From Flavobacteriia bacterium (GTDB lineage: Bacteria; Bacteroidota; Bacteroidia; Flavobacteriales; Flavobacteriaceae): a stretch of 64,000 nt of DNA. The DNA is taken from assembly GCA_004293165.1 (NCBI GenBank), contig RDYL01000002.1:558001-622000 (forward strand), written 5' to 3'. Positions 1-8,858 of this stretch are shown here, piece by piece. Positions within the stretch are counted from its first letter, which is position 1. The number at the start of each line of letters is the position of its first letter. A program made the position numbers and the translations under genes. Under the pieces are notes generated by a model that was not told the DNA's origin, made no database searches, and worked only from the letters and a program-made list of their open reading frames with translations.

Positions 1-417
1 TTAATTGAATTAGGAACAAAAGCTGAAATGGTGGAACAATTATCCATCATCCAACAACTATATCCCGATTATACGCTTGAAATTTATGGGAATTTGTTAG
101 ACAAAATGATTCCACACAATTACAAACAATTAATTGTAGTGGAAAACGGAATCACCATGGGTTTAGCTGGATTTTGGATTGGTACTAAATTGTGGTCTGG
201 CAAATATTTAGAATTAGACAATGTGGTAGTGCACGAAGATTTTCGTTCCAAAGGAATTGGCAGCATCATGACCAAGTATCTCAATCAAAAAGCCATCGAT
301 GAAGATTGTAACATGATTGCTTTAGATGCGTATACAACCAACTTTGGCGCTCAAAAATTCTACATGAATCACGGTTTTGTGCCCAAAGGATTTCATTTTG
401 TGAAATATTTAAAATAG
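1..417 (+). CDS. GNAT-family N-acetyltransferase (5' end outside window)
   Basis: The reading frame is open to base 1, so the gene probably starts upstream; the ATG at 28 would give 129 residues and is a less likely start because the frame continues before it. The middle shows the GNAT acetyl-CoA pattern: a beta strand ending in DNVVV, then the pyrophosphate-binding loop RSKGIGS, and a C-terminal segment with FYMNHGF, the usual bulge before the last strand. The family moves an acetyl group from acetyl-CoA to an amine; the substrate cannot be read from the sequence. The next gene begins 5 bases after the stop, suggesting co-transcription. Confidence 0.8.
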   Translation, partial: LIELGTKAEMVEQLSIIQQLYPDYTLEIYGNLLDKMIPHNYKQLIVVENGITMGLAGFWIGTKLWSGKYLELDNVVVHEDFRSKGIGSIMTKYLNQKAIDEDCNMIALDAYTTNFGAQKFYMNHGFVPKGFHFVKYLK

Positions 418-422
418 AGATT

Positions 423-875
423 ATGAAAAACTATGTATCGTTACTATTCTTGATTTTAGTCACTAGTTGTTCTAGTCAGGATAAAATAATCAAAGAATCA
501 GCGATTGTGGCTTCATATGAAACTTGGGTTGCTGGAGTGCGAGGTGGAGGAAGTGGAATTAATTTTTACCTTGAATTGAAATCAGAATTACCATCAAACG
601 TCGAATTGAAAAAAGTAATTTTTAGAGGATATGAAGTGTCTTTTGAAAAACAAGATAATTTGCATTTTCAGGCAATGATTAAAACGTCTGGCAATCAACA
701 AAAATTTGAAGGTGATGATTCTCAAATTTACACCAGTCCTAAAAATGCCTTAACATTAGCCGAAAATGAAGCCATCTTAATTTTCTCAAAAAACGGCAAA
801 GAAATCCGTCAAACTATTAAAGAAGTAAAAGAAAGACCAATGTTACTTTATCCTTCGGCAAAACCAAAGAATTAA
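423..875 (+). CDS. Small hypothetical lipoprotein
   Basis: This is a 150-residue protein with a lipoprotein signal peptide: a positively charged start, a hydrophobic stretch and the lipobox LVTSC, with lipidated Cys at about residue 16. The mature part is mainly beta-strand-like and has a glycine-rich GGGSG patch near residues 41-45. No family was recognised. It is likely anchored to the periplasmic side of a membrane or to the cell surface. It follows the GNAT gene by 5 bases and precedes the flippase gene by 27, so it may share their transcript. Function unknown. Confidence 0.7.
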   Translation: MKNYVSLLFLILVTSCSSQDKIIKESAIVASYETWVAGVRGGGSGINFYLELKSELPSNVELKKVIFRGYEVSFEKQDNLHFQAMIKTSGNQQKFEGDDSQIYTSPKNALTLAENEAILIFSKNGKEIRQTIKEVKERPMLLYPSAKPKN

Positions 876-902
876 TTACATTTGTTATTCTAAAAATTAT
901 AA

Positions 903-2363
903 ATGAGTCTTTATAAAAGTCTTTTTAAACAAACAGCGATTTATGGCATAGCAACAGTTTTGCCTAGAATAATTAGTTTTATTCTGAATCCAATTTTTGT
1001 CTATTATCTTACCGATAAGGAAAAAATGGGCGAGGTTTCTGTGATTTTTTCCTATTTGGTGTTCTTCAACGTCATTTTATCTTACGGAATGGAAACAGCT
1101 TTTTTCCGATTTTATAATTCGGAAAGTGATAAAAAAAATGTAGTTTCAACAGCAACGGTTTCAATTTTTTGGTCTACCATTGGGTTTTTAGCGTTATTTC
1201 TACTTTTTAGAAAAAATCTAGCACTTTGGTCAGAAATTAATGTAGAATATATCGTTTTTACTATTTGGATTTTAGCTTTTGATGCCTTAGCGATAATACC
1301 TTTTTCTAAAATTAGAGCAGAAGGTCGTCCAATAAAATATGCTGTAATTAAGATTTCAAATGTATTGATTAATTTGGTCTTGAATGTTTTCTTTTTGATT
1401 CTGCTACCCGATATTGCTACTGAATCTTCAAATTCTTTCATTCAAACTATTTATCATGATGATTTTCAAATTGGCTATATTTTTGTATCCAATTTAATTG
1501 CTAGTTTGGTCACTTTAATTTTTGTTTTACCTGATTATTTCAAAATAAAATGGCAATTTGATGCTGATTTGTGGAAGAAAATGATGCACTACGGTTTGCC
1601 TATTTTAGTGGCTGGAATCGCCTTTGCTATCAACGAACATTTTGATAAAATTTTATTGGATTGGATGGATGTTGACATGGCAGATATTGGAGCCTATTCC
1701 GCTTGTTATAAAATCGGAATGTTTATGGTGTTATTTCGCACAGCGTATTCTCTAGGAATTGAACCCTTTTTCTTTAGTCATGCCAATAATGAAAATGCAC
1801 CACAAACCTATGCTACAATTACCAAATATTTTGTCATTTTCGGTTCGTTTATTTGTTTGGGAGTGATTGTTTTTGCAGATGTTTTAAAATTAATTTTAGT
1901 ACCAAAAGCTATTTACTGGGATGCGATGGATGTGGTGCCTTTAATTGTGTTGGCGAATTTCTTTTTAGGTATTTACACTAATTTATCGGTTTGGTACAAA
2001 TTAATCGACAAAACTCGAATTGGCGCTTATATTTCAATAGTAGGAGCAATAGTAACTTTAGTTTTAAACTTGCTTTTAATTCCAATCATAAGTTACATGG
2101 GTTCTGCAATTGCAACCATTTTGGCTTACGGAACCATGATGTTGATTTCGTACTATATGGGACAAAAAAAATATCCAATTCCGTACGATAAGAAATCGAT
2201 TTTTACTTATTTAGGTTTGGCAATAGTTTTATCAGGATTGTCTTTTTACATTGAAATATTTAGAGAAACCTATATATTCGGAATTGCAGCTATCTTGTTT
2301 TTTGCTTACTTTGTATACCGAAACGAAAAGGAAACTATTTTAACGATTATCAGAAGAAAATAA
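903..2363 (+). CDS. Polysaccharide/oligosaccharide flippase (Wzx/MATE-like)
   Basis: A 486-residue integral membrane protein with about 12-14 hydrophobic segments along its whole length and short charged loops. The N-terminus (KQTAIYGIATVLPRIISF) matches the start of polysaccharide biosynthesis (RfbX/Wzx) proteins of the MVF superfamily, which flip lipid-linked saccharides across the inner membrane. Length is typical. It heads a plus-strand run with dut and a sugar nucleotidyltransferase, consistent with envelope glycan synthesis. The substrate is unknown; a lipid II flippase role cannot be excluded from sequence alone. Confidence 0.85.
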   Translation: MSLYKSLFKQTAIYGIATVLPRIISFILNPIFVYYLTDKEKMGEVSVIFSYLVFFNVILSYGMETAFFRFYNSESDKKNVVSTATVSIFWSTIGFLALFLLFRKNLALWSEINVEYIVFTIWILAFDALAIIPFSKIRAEGRPIKYAVIKISNVLINLVLNVFFLILLPDIATESSNSFIQTIYHDDFQIGYIFVSNLIASLVTLIFVLPDYFKIKWQFDADLWKKMMHYGLPILVAGIAFAINEHFDKILLDWMDVDMADIGAYSACYKIGMFMVLFRTAYSLGIEPFFFSHANNENAPQTYATITKYFVIFGSFICLGVIVFADVLKLILVPKAIYWDAMDVVPLIVLANFFLGIYTNLSVWYKLIDKTRIGAYISIVGAIVTLVLNLLLIPIISYMGSAIATILAYGTMMLISYYMGQKKYPIPYDKKSIFTYLGLAIVLSGLSFYIEIFRETYIFGIAAILFFAYFVYRNEKETILTIIRRK

Positions 2364-2438
2364 TAACTTTGAATTATAGATTTAGTTAGGATTTCTCCAA
2401 TTTCTAAAATCTGTGTTCCAAAAAAAATAGAATTAAAA

Positions 2439-2873
2439 ATGCAAATTAAAATCATCAATAAATCAAATCACGAGTTACCAAACTATGAAACCATCGCCTC
2501 AGCTGGAATGGATTTACGTGCGAATATCTCAGAACCTATTACATTAAAATCATTAGAAAGAACCATTGTTAAAACGGGACTTTTTATTGAATTACCAATT
2601 GGTTATGAAGCACAAGTACGACCAAGAAGTGGTTTAGCAGCCAAAAAAGGAATCACCGTATTAAATTCACCAGGAACAGTTGATGCGGATTACCGAGGAG
2701 AAATCGGGGTTATTTTAGTAAATTTATCCAATGAAGATTTCGTAATCGAAAACGGAGAACGCATCGCCCAACTAATCATCGCCAAGCACGAACGAGCAGA
2801 ATGGATTGAAGTAACCGAATTATCAGAAACTTCAAGAGGAGAAGGCGGTTTTGGTAGTACGGGAGTAAAATAA
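2439..2873 (+). CDS. dut: Deoxyuridine 5'-triphosphate nucleotidohydrolase (dUTPase)
   Basis: Hydrolyses dUTP to dUMP and pyrophosphate, keeping uracil out of DNA and supplying dUMP for thymidylate synthesis. The 144-residue length fits the homotrimeric family and all five motifs are visible: AGMDLRA (motif 1), [10 protein letters not shown] (2), [13 protein letters not shown] (3, with the catalytic Asp), GERIAQLII (4) and the C-terminal [10 protein letters not shown] arm (5) that closes over the active site. It lies between the flippase and nucleotidyltransferase genes. The start at 2439 places the first motif at the normal distance from the N-terminus. Confidence 0.97.
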   Translation: MQIKIINKSNHELPNYETIASAGMDLRANISEPITLKSLERTIVKTGLFIELPIGYEAQVRPRSGLAAKKGITVLNSPGTVDADYRGEIGVILVNLSNEDFVIENGERIAQLIIAKHERAEWIEVTELSETSRGEGGFGSTGVK

Positions 2874-2875
2874 GT

Positions 2876-2965
2876 GTTCAGTATAAAGTGTTCAGAAAAA
2901 ATATCAAAATATAATCTTAGCGAACTTTGCGAAACACCTTTGCGAGCTTTGCGTTTAAAATATAA
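2876..2965 (+). repeat. Intergenic word repeats (GTGTTCAG and CTTTGCG/CTTAGCG)
   Basis: The 95-base gap between dut and the nucleotidyltransferase contains two copies of GTGTTCAG, then CTTAGCG followed by three CTTTGCG-type words (after GAA, CAC and GAG). The same CTTTGCG/CTTAGCG words occur on the minus strand upstream of the DUF4286 gene at 21548-21731, again in the sense direction of the downstream gene. Function unknown. Confidence 0.6.
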
Positions 2966-2968
2966 AAC

Positions 2969-3979
2969 ATGAAAATAATTGTACCAATGGCAGGTCGTGG
3001 TTCACGCCTTCGCCCACACACTTTAACCATTCCAAAACCATTAATTCCAGTAGCAGGAAAGCCAATCGTTCACCGATTAGTGGAAGACATTGCTGGTGTT
3101 TTAAATCAGAAAATAGACGAAGTTGCGTTTATTATTCATGAAAGTTTTGGTAAAAAAGTAGAAGATGATTTAATTGCGATTGCTCAAAAGTTAGACGCAA
3201 AAGGAACCATTTATTATCAAAACGAGGCTTTAGGAACAGGTCATGCCATTATGTGTGCTAAGGATTCTTTATCTGGACCAGCGGTTATCGCTTATGCCGA
3301 CACGTTAATTCGTGCGGATTTTGATTTGGATACTTCAGCCGATAGTGTTATTTGGGTAAAACAAGTCGACCAGCCAGAAGCTTTTGGTGTGGTAAACTTA
3401 AATACAAACGGAGAAATTATTGAATTGGTGGAGAAACCAAAAGAATTCGTATCGGATTTAGCGGTTATTGGAATTTATTATTTCAAAGATGTTGCTGTGT
3501 TGAAAAACGAATTGCAATCGGTTTTAGATAATAACATTATTCATGGTGGCGAATACCAAATTAACGATGGTATCAAACAAATGATGGCAAAAGGTATGAA
3601 GTTTGTTCCAGGAAAAGTAGATGAATGGATGGATTGTGGAAACAAAGACGTTACTGTTGAAACGAACACAAGAATGCTAGGGTTTTTACATAACGATGGC
3701 GAACATTTAGTGGATTATGATGTAAAATTAGAAAATTCAACGATAATTCCTCCATGTTACATAGGTGAAGATGTAGTATTGATTAATGCTACGGTAGGTC
3801 CAAATGTTTCATTAGGAAAAGGATGTCACGTGATTGATTCTACCATAAAAAATAGTTTAATTCAAACGCATGCTCATATCAAAAATGCCAATTTAGATAA
3901 TGCTATGATTGGGAATCACGCGAGTTTTGATGGTAATTTTACTAGCATTAGTATTGGTGATTATTCAGTTTTAGAATAG
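2969..3979 (+). CDS. Sugar-phosphate nucleotidyltransferase
   Basis: A 336-residue enzyme of the NTP-transferase family, which joins a sugar 1-phosphate to an NTP to make an NDP-sugar. The N-terminal signature is clear: GRGSRLRPHT followed by PKPLIPVAGKP (nucleotide binding and catalytic Lys). Residues from about 250 form short hydrophobic repeats (IPPCYIGED, INATVGPNV, IKNSLIQ) typical of a left-handed beta-helix tail. It resembles glucose-1-phosphate thymidylyl- and mannose-1-phosphate guanylyltransferases; the exact sugar cannot be assigned. The stop is immediately followed by the TPR gene's ATG, so the two are in one operon. Confidence 0.85.
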   Translation: MKIIVPMAGRGSRLRPHTLTIPKPLIPVAGKPIVHRLVEDIAGVLNQKIDEVAFIIHESFGKKVEDDLIAIAQKLDAKGTIYYQNEALGTGHAIMCAKDSLSGPAVIAYADTLIRADFDLDTSADSVIWVKQVDQPEAFGVVNLNTNGEIIELVEKPKEFVSDLAVIGIYYFKDVAVLKNELQSVLDNNIIHGGEYQINDGIKQMMAKGMKFVPGKVDEWMDCGNKDVTVETNTRMLGFLHNDGEHLVDYDVKLENSTIIPPCYIGEDVVLINATVGPNVSLGKGCHVIDSTIKNSLIQTHAHIKNANLDNAMIGNHASFDGNFTSISIGDYSVLE

Positions 3980-5320
3980 ATGATAAAGAAAAAACACATA
4001 GTTTTATTTACGTTCCTGCTTTTCAGTTTTGGGAATCAATTGTTTGCGCAAGAAAATCCCGATGCGATTGCTTTGGTGGACGACCAATTGGAAAATAATT
4101 TTTACGAAGCTGTAAAACAACGCGGCATCGAAAATTACGATAAAGCTATTGTGTCGATTCAAAAATGTATTGAAAAAGAACCCAAAAATGCGGCATTTCA
4201 ATATGAATTGGGTAAGAATTACTTAAGTCTCAAAAATTATGTTGATGCCGAAAGTGCTTTCAAAAAAGCAATCGAGTTAGACAACAAACAACGTTGGTAT
4301 TGGAACGGATTGTACGATGTATATTATCAAACCAAAGATTTTCAAAAATCGATTCCCATTGTAGAAAAGTTAATTGAGTTTGATCCGAACATGAAAGAGG
4401 ATTTGGTTTCGCTTTTTATGAATACCAATCAACACGGAAAAGCATTGCAATTTTTAAAAGATATGGAATCTAAATCTAAGTTAACCAGTACTATGGAGTT
4501 CTATAAATTGAAGATTCAAGAATCCAACGCCTATTCAAAACCACAAAAGGAACAATTAGAAGAAGCAATTAAAAAGAATCCAAAAGTCGAACAAAATTAC
4601 ATCGATTTGATTGTTTTGTATACGAGTTTTAATCAAGAAGATAAAGCCTTTGAAGTAGCAAAACTGTTGGAAAAAGAAATTCCAAATTCTGACTGGGCAC
4701 ACGTGAGTTTAGTAAAATTCCATTTAAACAATAACGACGGCGATAATGCCTCAAAATCGATGTTTAAAATTTTGGATAATGACCGAATGGATTTAAAAAT
4801 CAAACACCGCGTTTTTAATGAATTCCTCATTTTTGCCTATAAAAATCCTGCCTATTTAAAAGATATTGACAAAGCAATCCCTTATTTTGATATCGATAGA
4901 GAAATCAACGTAGCCAAAGAACTTGCTAAATTTTTCTGGAATAAGAACGATTTAGAAAAAACCGTTTACTATTTTGAGAAAGGACTTAAAAAGAATCCAG
5001 AGGATGTAGACGCAATGGAATTGTATTTAGAAGCGTTGATTCAAAAACAAGATTATCAATTAGTTACAAGAAGAGCTGATGATTATTTGGAATTGTTTCC
5101 AACACAATCAGATTTTTATTTTTATTCAGGTTTAGGATACAATCAACTTAAAGAATTTAAGAAAGCGAAAAGCATTTTAGAAAATGGCTTAGATTTTGTA
5201 ATTGAAAACAAAGTATTAGAAGCCAATTTTTACAAACAATTAATTATCAGTTGCGAAAATTTGAATGATAATGCTAAAAAAGAATTGTATAACAACAAAT
5301 TAAAGCAATTACAAAAATAA
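3980..5320 (+). CDS. Tetratricopeptide-repeat protein, exported
   Basis: A 446-residue protein with an N-terminal signal peptide ending near FAQEN (about residue 24) and TPR-type helical repeats through the rest, for example around residues 45-100 (AFQYELGKNYLSLKNYVDAE) and 315-390. TPR arrays act as protein-protein docking surfaces. It starts directly after the nucleotidyltransferase stop and its own stop is followed at once by the DUF4292 gene, so these three genes are translationally adjacent. A role in envelope assembly is inferred from position only. Confidence 0.8.
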   Translation: MIKKKHIVLFTFLLFSFGNQLFAQENPDAIALVDDQLENNFYEAVKQRGIENYDKAIVSIQKCIEKEPKNAAFQYELGKNYLSLKNYVDAESAFKKAIELDNKQRWYWNGLYDVYYQTKDFQKSIPIVEKLIEFDPNMKEDLVSLFMNTNQHGKALQFLKDMESKSKLTSTMEFYKLKIQESNAYSKPQKEQLEEAIKKNPKVEQNYIDLIVLYTSFNQEDKAFEVAKLLEKEIPNSDWAHVSLVKFHLNNNDGDNASKSMFKILDNDRMDLKIKHRVFNEFLIFAYKNPAYLKDIDKAIPYFDIDREINVAKELAKFFWNKNDLEKTVYYFEKGLKKNPEDVDAMELYLEALIQKQDYQLVTRRADDYLELFPTQSDFYFYSGLGYNQLKEFKKAKSILENGLDFVIENKVLEANFYKQLIISCENLNDNAKKELYNNKLKQLQK

Positions 5321-6085
5321 ATGAAATCAATACTATCTGCTTTTGTACTCTTTATTTTGATAGGGTGTAAATCAAAACAAGCCGTTGCCACTGCTGCAGC
5401 AAATGAAAACACGGAAGTTACAAAAATCATAAAAGGTCATTATCAAAATAAGCACGATTTCTCTACTTTGAATATTAGAGCCAATGCTAAATATGAAGAC
5501 GAAAAGCAATCGCACTCTTTGAATGCAGATATTCGTATAAAAAAAGATGAAATCATTTGGATTAATATTAAATTTTTAGGTCTTCCTATGGCAAAAGCAA
5601 TGATTACGCCAACTAAAGTGAGTTATTATGAAAAACTAAATAACACTTATTTTGATGGCGATTTCAGTTTATTAAGTAATTGGTTAGGAACCGATTTAGA
5701 TTTCAATAAAGTACAAAATCTATTTTTAGGAAAAGCCATTGATGATTTAACAAAAGACCAGTGGATTTCTGTAGTGGTTGAAAAAATGTTCAAATTGTCG
5801 TTGCCTTCAAATTCTGATGTTTCTAAAGAATTTTATTTTGAAGGAGCCAATTATTTATTAAAAAAAGAAACTATTAACCAAGAAAGTAAAAAGCGCAGTT
5901 TAGAAATCCGTTATCCATCTTTTAAAGATGAAAATGGAATGTTCTTGCCTAACACAATTAATATTTTAGCGGAACAAAAAGATAAAGTAACAATTGATAT
6001 TGAATATAAGCAAACAACATTTAATGAAAAATTGAGTTATCCTTTTTCAATACCTAGTGGTTATTCGCCTGTTGAAATCAATTAA
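5321..6085 (+). CDS. DUF4292 lipoprotein
   Basis: A 254-residue protein with a lipoprotein signal (lipobox LIGC, Cys at about residue 16). The mature part has alternating strands and the sequence INIKFLGLPMAKAMITPTKV, typical of Bacteroidota DUF4292 proteins, which resemble outer-membrane lipoprotein carrier/LolB-like folds. A role in moving or receiving lipids or lipoproteins at the outer membrane is possible but unproven. It follows the TPR gene without a gap and precedes the EnvC-like gene by 46 bases, an arrangement I associate with flavobacteria. Confidence 0.75.
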   Translation: MKSILSAFVLFILIGCKSKQAVATAAANENTEVTKIIKGHYQNKHDFSTLNIRANAKYEDEKQSHSLNADIRIKKDEIIWINIKFLGLPMAKAMITPTKVSYYEKLNNTYFDGDFSLLSNWLGTDLDFNKVQNLFLGKAIDDLTKDQWISVVVEKMFKLSLPSNSDVSKEFYFEGANYLLKKETINQESKKRSLEIRYPSFKDENGMFLPNTINILAEQKDKVTIDIEYKQTTFNEKLSYPFSIPSGYSPVEIN

Positions 6086-6131
6086 TTTTTTATTTACATA
6101 AAAAAACTACCTTTGTAAAAATCTATCTTGC

Positions 6132-7370
6132 ATGAATCATTTTTTTAAAATAATATTCTTCTTTTTTATCACCTCAATGTGTTTTGCTCAACCTTCTGAA
6201 CAACAAAAGTTGGAAGAACGTAAGGCACAAATTCTGAAAGAAATTTCAGAGAATAAGTCTCGATTAGAAGCCGAAAAAAAGAAAGAAAAATCAGTTTTAA
6301 AACAAATTGATCAGCAAAAAAATCTGATTCAATTAAGACAGAAATTGCTTAATACTACAGCAAAACAAACCCGCTTGTTAAGCGACGAAATCTATTTAAC
6401 ACAATTAGAAATGAACAAGTTAAATAGAGAATTAAAAGTTTTAAAAGAAGATTACGAAAAAATGATTGTAAAATCATATAAAAGTAGAAACGAGCAAAGT
6501 CGCATCATGTTTGTTTTATCTTCCGAAAATTTCCTTCAGGCATACAAACGTATTCAGTATATGAAACAATATGCAGGATTTAGAAAAATGCAAGGGGAAG
6601 AAATTAAAATTAAGCAGCAAAAATTAGTAGTTGCTGAAAATCGTTTAGCTGAAAGTAAAAAGGAAAAAGAAATTGTTTTAGTTCAAACGGAAAAAGAAAA
6701 GCAAGAGTTAGAAAAAGAGAAACAAGAGCAAGAACGCCTAGTTAAATCGATTCAAAAAGATAAAAAGAAATTAGCGGCAGAAATTGATAAAAAACAAAAA
6801 GAAGCTAAACAATTAGAAAGAAAAATTAAGCAAATTATTGCTGCTGAGATTGCCGCAGCCAATAAACGAAATGCCGCTAAAGCAGGTACTCCAGCGCCAA
6901 AAGCAGGAACAGCTGAGTCAACCAAATTCTTGTTAACTCCTGAAGGGAAAATTGAGTCTAATAATTTTAAAGCCAACAAAGGAAAATTACCTTGGCCAGT
7001 GGAAAAAGGAAACATTTTTCAAAAATATGGTGATCAACCACACCCTATTCATAAAAATTTAACCGTTCACAATAGTAGTATTGAAATTTCAACTGAGAAA
7101 GGTTCATCGGCAAGAGCTGTTTTTGCTGGAGAAGTATTTCAAATACAAGTAAATGAAAACAATAGAAATTGGAAAGCGGTCTATGTTAGACATGGAGATT
7201 TTATTACCATTTACATGAATTTATCTTCAGTTAATGTGGTTAAAGGTCAAAAGGTCAATATCAAACAAAAGTTAGGAACAATTCACACTGATAATTCAGG
7301 AAGTACCACCATGAAATTTGCAGTGTTACAAAATACAACTTATCTCAATCCAGAATTATGGTTGAATTAA
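6132..7370 (+). CDS. EnvC-like murein hydrolase activator (M23/LytM, degenerate)
   Basis: A 412-residue exported protein: signal peptide to about residue 19, long Lys/Glu-rich coiled coil (about 22-245), a short Ala/Gly/Pro linker, then a LytM/M23 domain (about 285-412). The zinc ligands of active M23 peptidases are missing: the usual GxDI is SSIEIS, and the PHLHFE box is TTMKFAV. EnvC and NlpD share this loss and activate amidases instead of cutting peptidoglycan, so a role in daughter-cell separation is likely. A TACCTTTG -7-like box lies at 6108-6115, and a terminator follows the gene. Confidence 0.85.
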   Translation: MNHFFKIIFFFFITSMCFAQPSEQQKLEERKAQILKEISENKSRLEAEKKKEKSVLKQIDQQKNLIQLRQKLLNTTAKQTRLLSDEIYLTQLEMNKLNRELKVLKEDYEKMIVKSYKSRNEQSRIMFVLSSENFLQAYKRIQYMKQYAGFRKMQGEEIKIKQQKLVVAENRLAESKKEKEIVLVQTEKEKQELEKEKQEQERLVKSIQKDKKKLAAEIDKKQKEAKQLERKIKQIIAAEIAAANKRNAAKAGTPAPKAGTAESTKFLLTPEGKIESNNFKANKGKLPWPVEKGNIFQKYGDQPHPIHKNLTVHNSSIEISTEKGSSARAVFAGEVFQIQVNENNRNWKAVYVRHGDFITIYMNLSSVNVVKGQKVNIKQKLGTIHTDNSGSTTMKFAVLQNTTYLNPELWLN

Positions 7371-7376
7371 AAAACT

Positions 7377-7404
7377 ATGAGGTCTAAACGGCCTCATTTT
7401 TTTT
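7377..7404 (+). terminator. Rho-independent terminator after the EnvC-like gene
   Basis: Inverted repeat ATGAGG ... CCTCAT (7377-7382 and 7392-7397, extended inward by a partial pairing) followed by a run of eight T. It closes the operon that starts near dut or earlier. Confidence 0.8.
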
Positions 7405-7445
7405 GAATCATAATTTCTTGTACTTTTATACTTCAATTGTAAATC

Positions 7446-8396
7446 ATGAATGTAGCCCACATCAAAATACTGCACATCGACAGCAATCATCCCTTACTTT
7501 GGGAACAGCTTCAGAAAGCTGGTTTTCATAACGTAGCTGATTTCACTTCCTCTAAACAAGAAGTTGAAGCTAAAATTGAAAACTACCACGGTATTGTTAT
7601 TAGAAGTCGGTTCAAAATTGATAAAACCTTTTTAGACAAAGCAATAAATCTACAATTTATAGCACGTGTTGGGGCTGGTTTAGAAAGTATTGATTGCGAT
7701 TACGCTACTGCAAAAGGAATTCATTTAATTGCGGCTCCTGAAGGAAATGCCAATGCAGTTGGAGAACACGCGATAGGAATGTTATTATCACTTTTTAATA
7801 ATTTAAACAAAGCCAATAACGAAGTGAAATCCGGACAATGGAAGCGCGAAGCCAATCGCGGACATGAGTTGGAAGGTAAAACAGTTGGAATTATTGGTTA
7901 TGGAAATATGGGAAAATCATTCGCAAAAAAATTGCGTGGATTTGATGTAACCGTTTTATGTCATGATATATTACCGAATATAGGAAATGAAAATGCAACT
8001 CAAGTTTCATTATCCGAACTTCAAGAAAGAGTAGATGTTATAAGTTTGCACACACCTTGGACACCCGAAACCGATAAAATGATTAATTCCGATTTTATTA
8101 ATAAATTCAAAAAACCATTTTGGTTTATAAATACTGCACGAGGAAATTCAGTCGTGACCACTGATTTGGTTGAAGGATTGAAATCAGGTAAAATTTTAGG
8201 GACAGGATTAGATGTTTTAGAATACGAAAAATTATCTTTTGAAACTTTATTTGAAGGTGAAAAGCCCCCTGCTTTTGAATATTTATTAAATGCTGAAAAT
8301 GTATTGTTAACCCCACATATCGCAGGTTGGACGTTTGAAAGTCACGAGAAATTAGCCCAAGTTATTGTAGATAAAATTTGTAAGATTTATCAATAA
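7446..8396 (+). CDS. D-2-hydroxyacid dehydrogenase (phosphoglycerate dehydrogenase-like)
   Basis: A 316-residue NAD(P)-dependent oxidoreductase of the D-isomer 2-hydroxyacid dehydrogenase family. The dinucleotide fold shows VGIIGYGNMGKSF (about 147-158), and the catalytic triad is present: Arg in NTARGN (R232), Glu in LDVLEYEK (about 259-261) and His in TPHIAGWT (H291). It lacks the ACT domain of long SerA enzymes, so it is the short form. D-3-phosphoglycerate oxidation toward serine is one plausible reaction, but other 2-hydroxyacids are possible. It sits alone between a terminator and the TM2 operon. Confidence 0.85.
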   Translation: MNVAHIKILHIDSNHPLLWEQLQKAGFHNVADFTSSKQEVEAKIENYHGIVIRSRFKIDKTFLDKAINLQFIARVGAGLESIDCDYATAKGIHLIAAPEGNANAVGEHAIGMLLSLFNNLNKANNEVKSGQWKREANRGHELEGKTVGIIGYGNMGKSFAKKLRGFDVTVLCHDILPNIGNENATQVSLSELQERVDVISLHTPWTPETDKMINSDFINKFKKPFWFINTARGNSVVTTDLVEGLKSGKILGTGLDVLEYEKLSFETLFEGEKPPAFEYLLNAENVLLTPHIAGWTFESHEKLAQVIVDKICKIYQ

Positions 8397-8412
8397 TTTT
8401 GTAACATTTAAC

Positions 8413-8497
8413 TTAGTTGTCGACTAATACAGAAAATATTTTTTATATTAGCAATTCATGGCGCATCCGAAAAGCCTTACGAGTAGGAGACAACTAA
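8413..8497 (+). other. 9-bp inverted repeat in the region upstream of the TM2 gene
   Basis: TTAGTTGTC (8413-8421) and its exact complement GACAACTAA (8489-8497) enclose 67 bases upstream of the TM2 operon. A weak promoter match (TATATTAG at 8444-8451) lies inside. An unusually GC-rich stretch follows at about 8458-8490, in an otherwise AT-rich gap. It could be an operator, a structured leader or chance. Confidence 0.35.
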
Positions 8498-8513
8498 AAC
8501 AAACAATTTTACA

Positions 8514-8855
8514 ATGGAATCACAAAAAGTAGACATGTTCATGATGGCGAACGCAAAATTTTTCGAAGGTCATCAATTAAATGCTATCAGAGAACGTTTA
8601 TTACAAATGGATGATGATAAATGGCCAATGGTACAAACTCTTCAGTTCAAAGATCCAACAACTTCTTTGTTAATTTCAATTTTTGCAGGTGCTTACGGAA
8701 TTGACCGTTTTTACATTGGTGATACTGGAATGGGAGTTGGAAAACTACTTACTTGTGGTGGTTTAGGTGTTTGGGCTATCGTGGATTGGTTTTTAATTCA
8801 AGGTGCTACCAAAGAGAAAAATATGGAATTATTCAACAGAACTTTTATGTTCTAA
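8514..8855 (+). CDS. TM2 domain-containing membrane protein
   Basis: A 113-residue protein. Its C-terminal half holds a TM2 domain: two hydrophobic segments separated by a short turn with FAGAYGIDRFYIGDTGMGVGK, matching the family pattern GxxGxHRFYxG, and ending in WAIVDWFL. The N-terminal 45 residues are soluble and charged. The molecular role of bacterial TM2 proteins is not well defined. It is the first gene of a tight plus-strand operon (next start 3 bases after the stop). Confidence 0.88.
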   Translation: MESQKVDMFMMANAKFFEGHQLNAIRERLLQMDDDKWPMVQTLQFKDPTTSLLISIFAGAYGIDRFYIGDTGMGVGKLLTCGGLGVWAIVDWFLIQGATKEKNMELFNRTFMF

Positions 8856-8858
8856 ATA

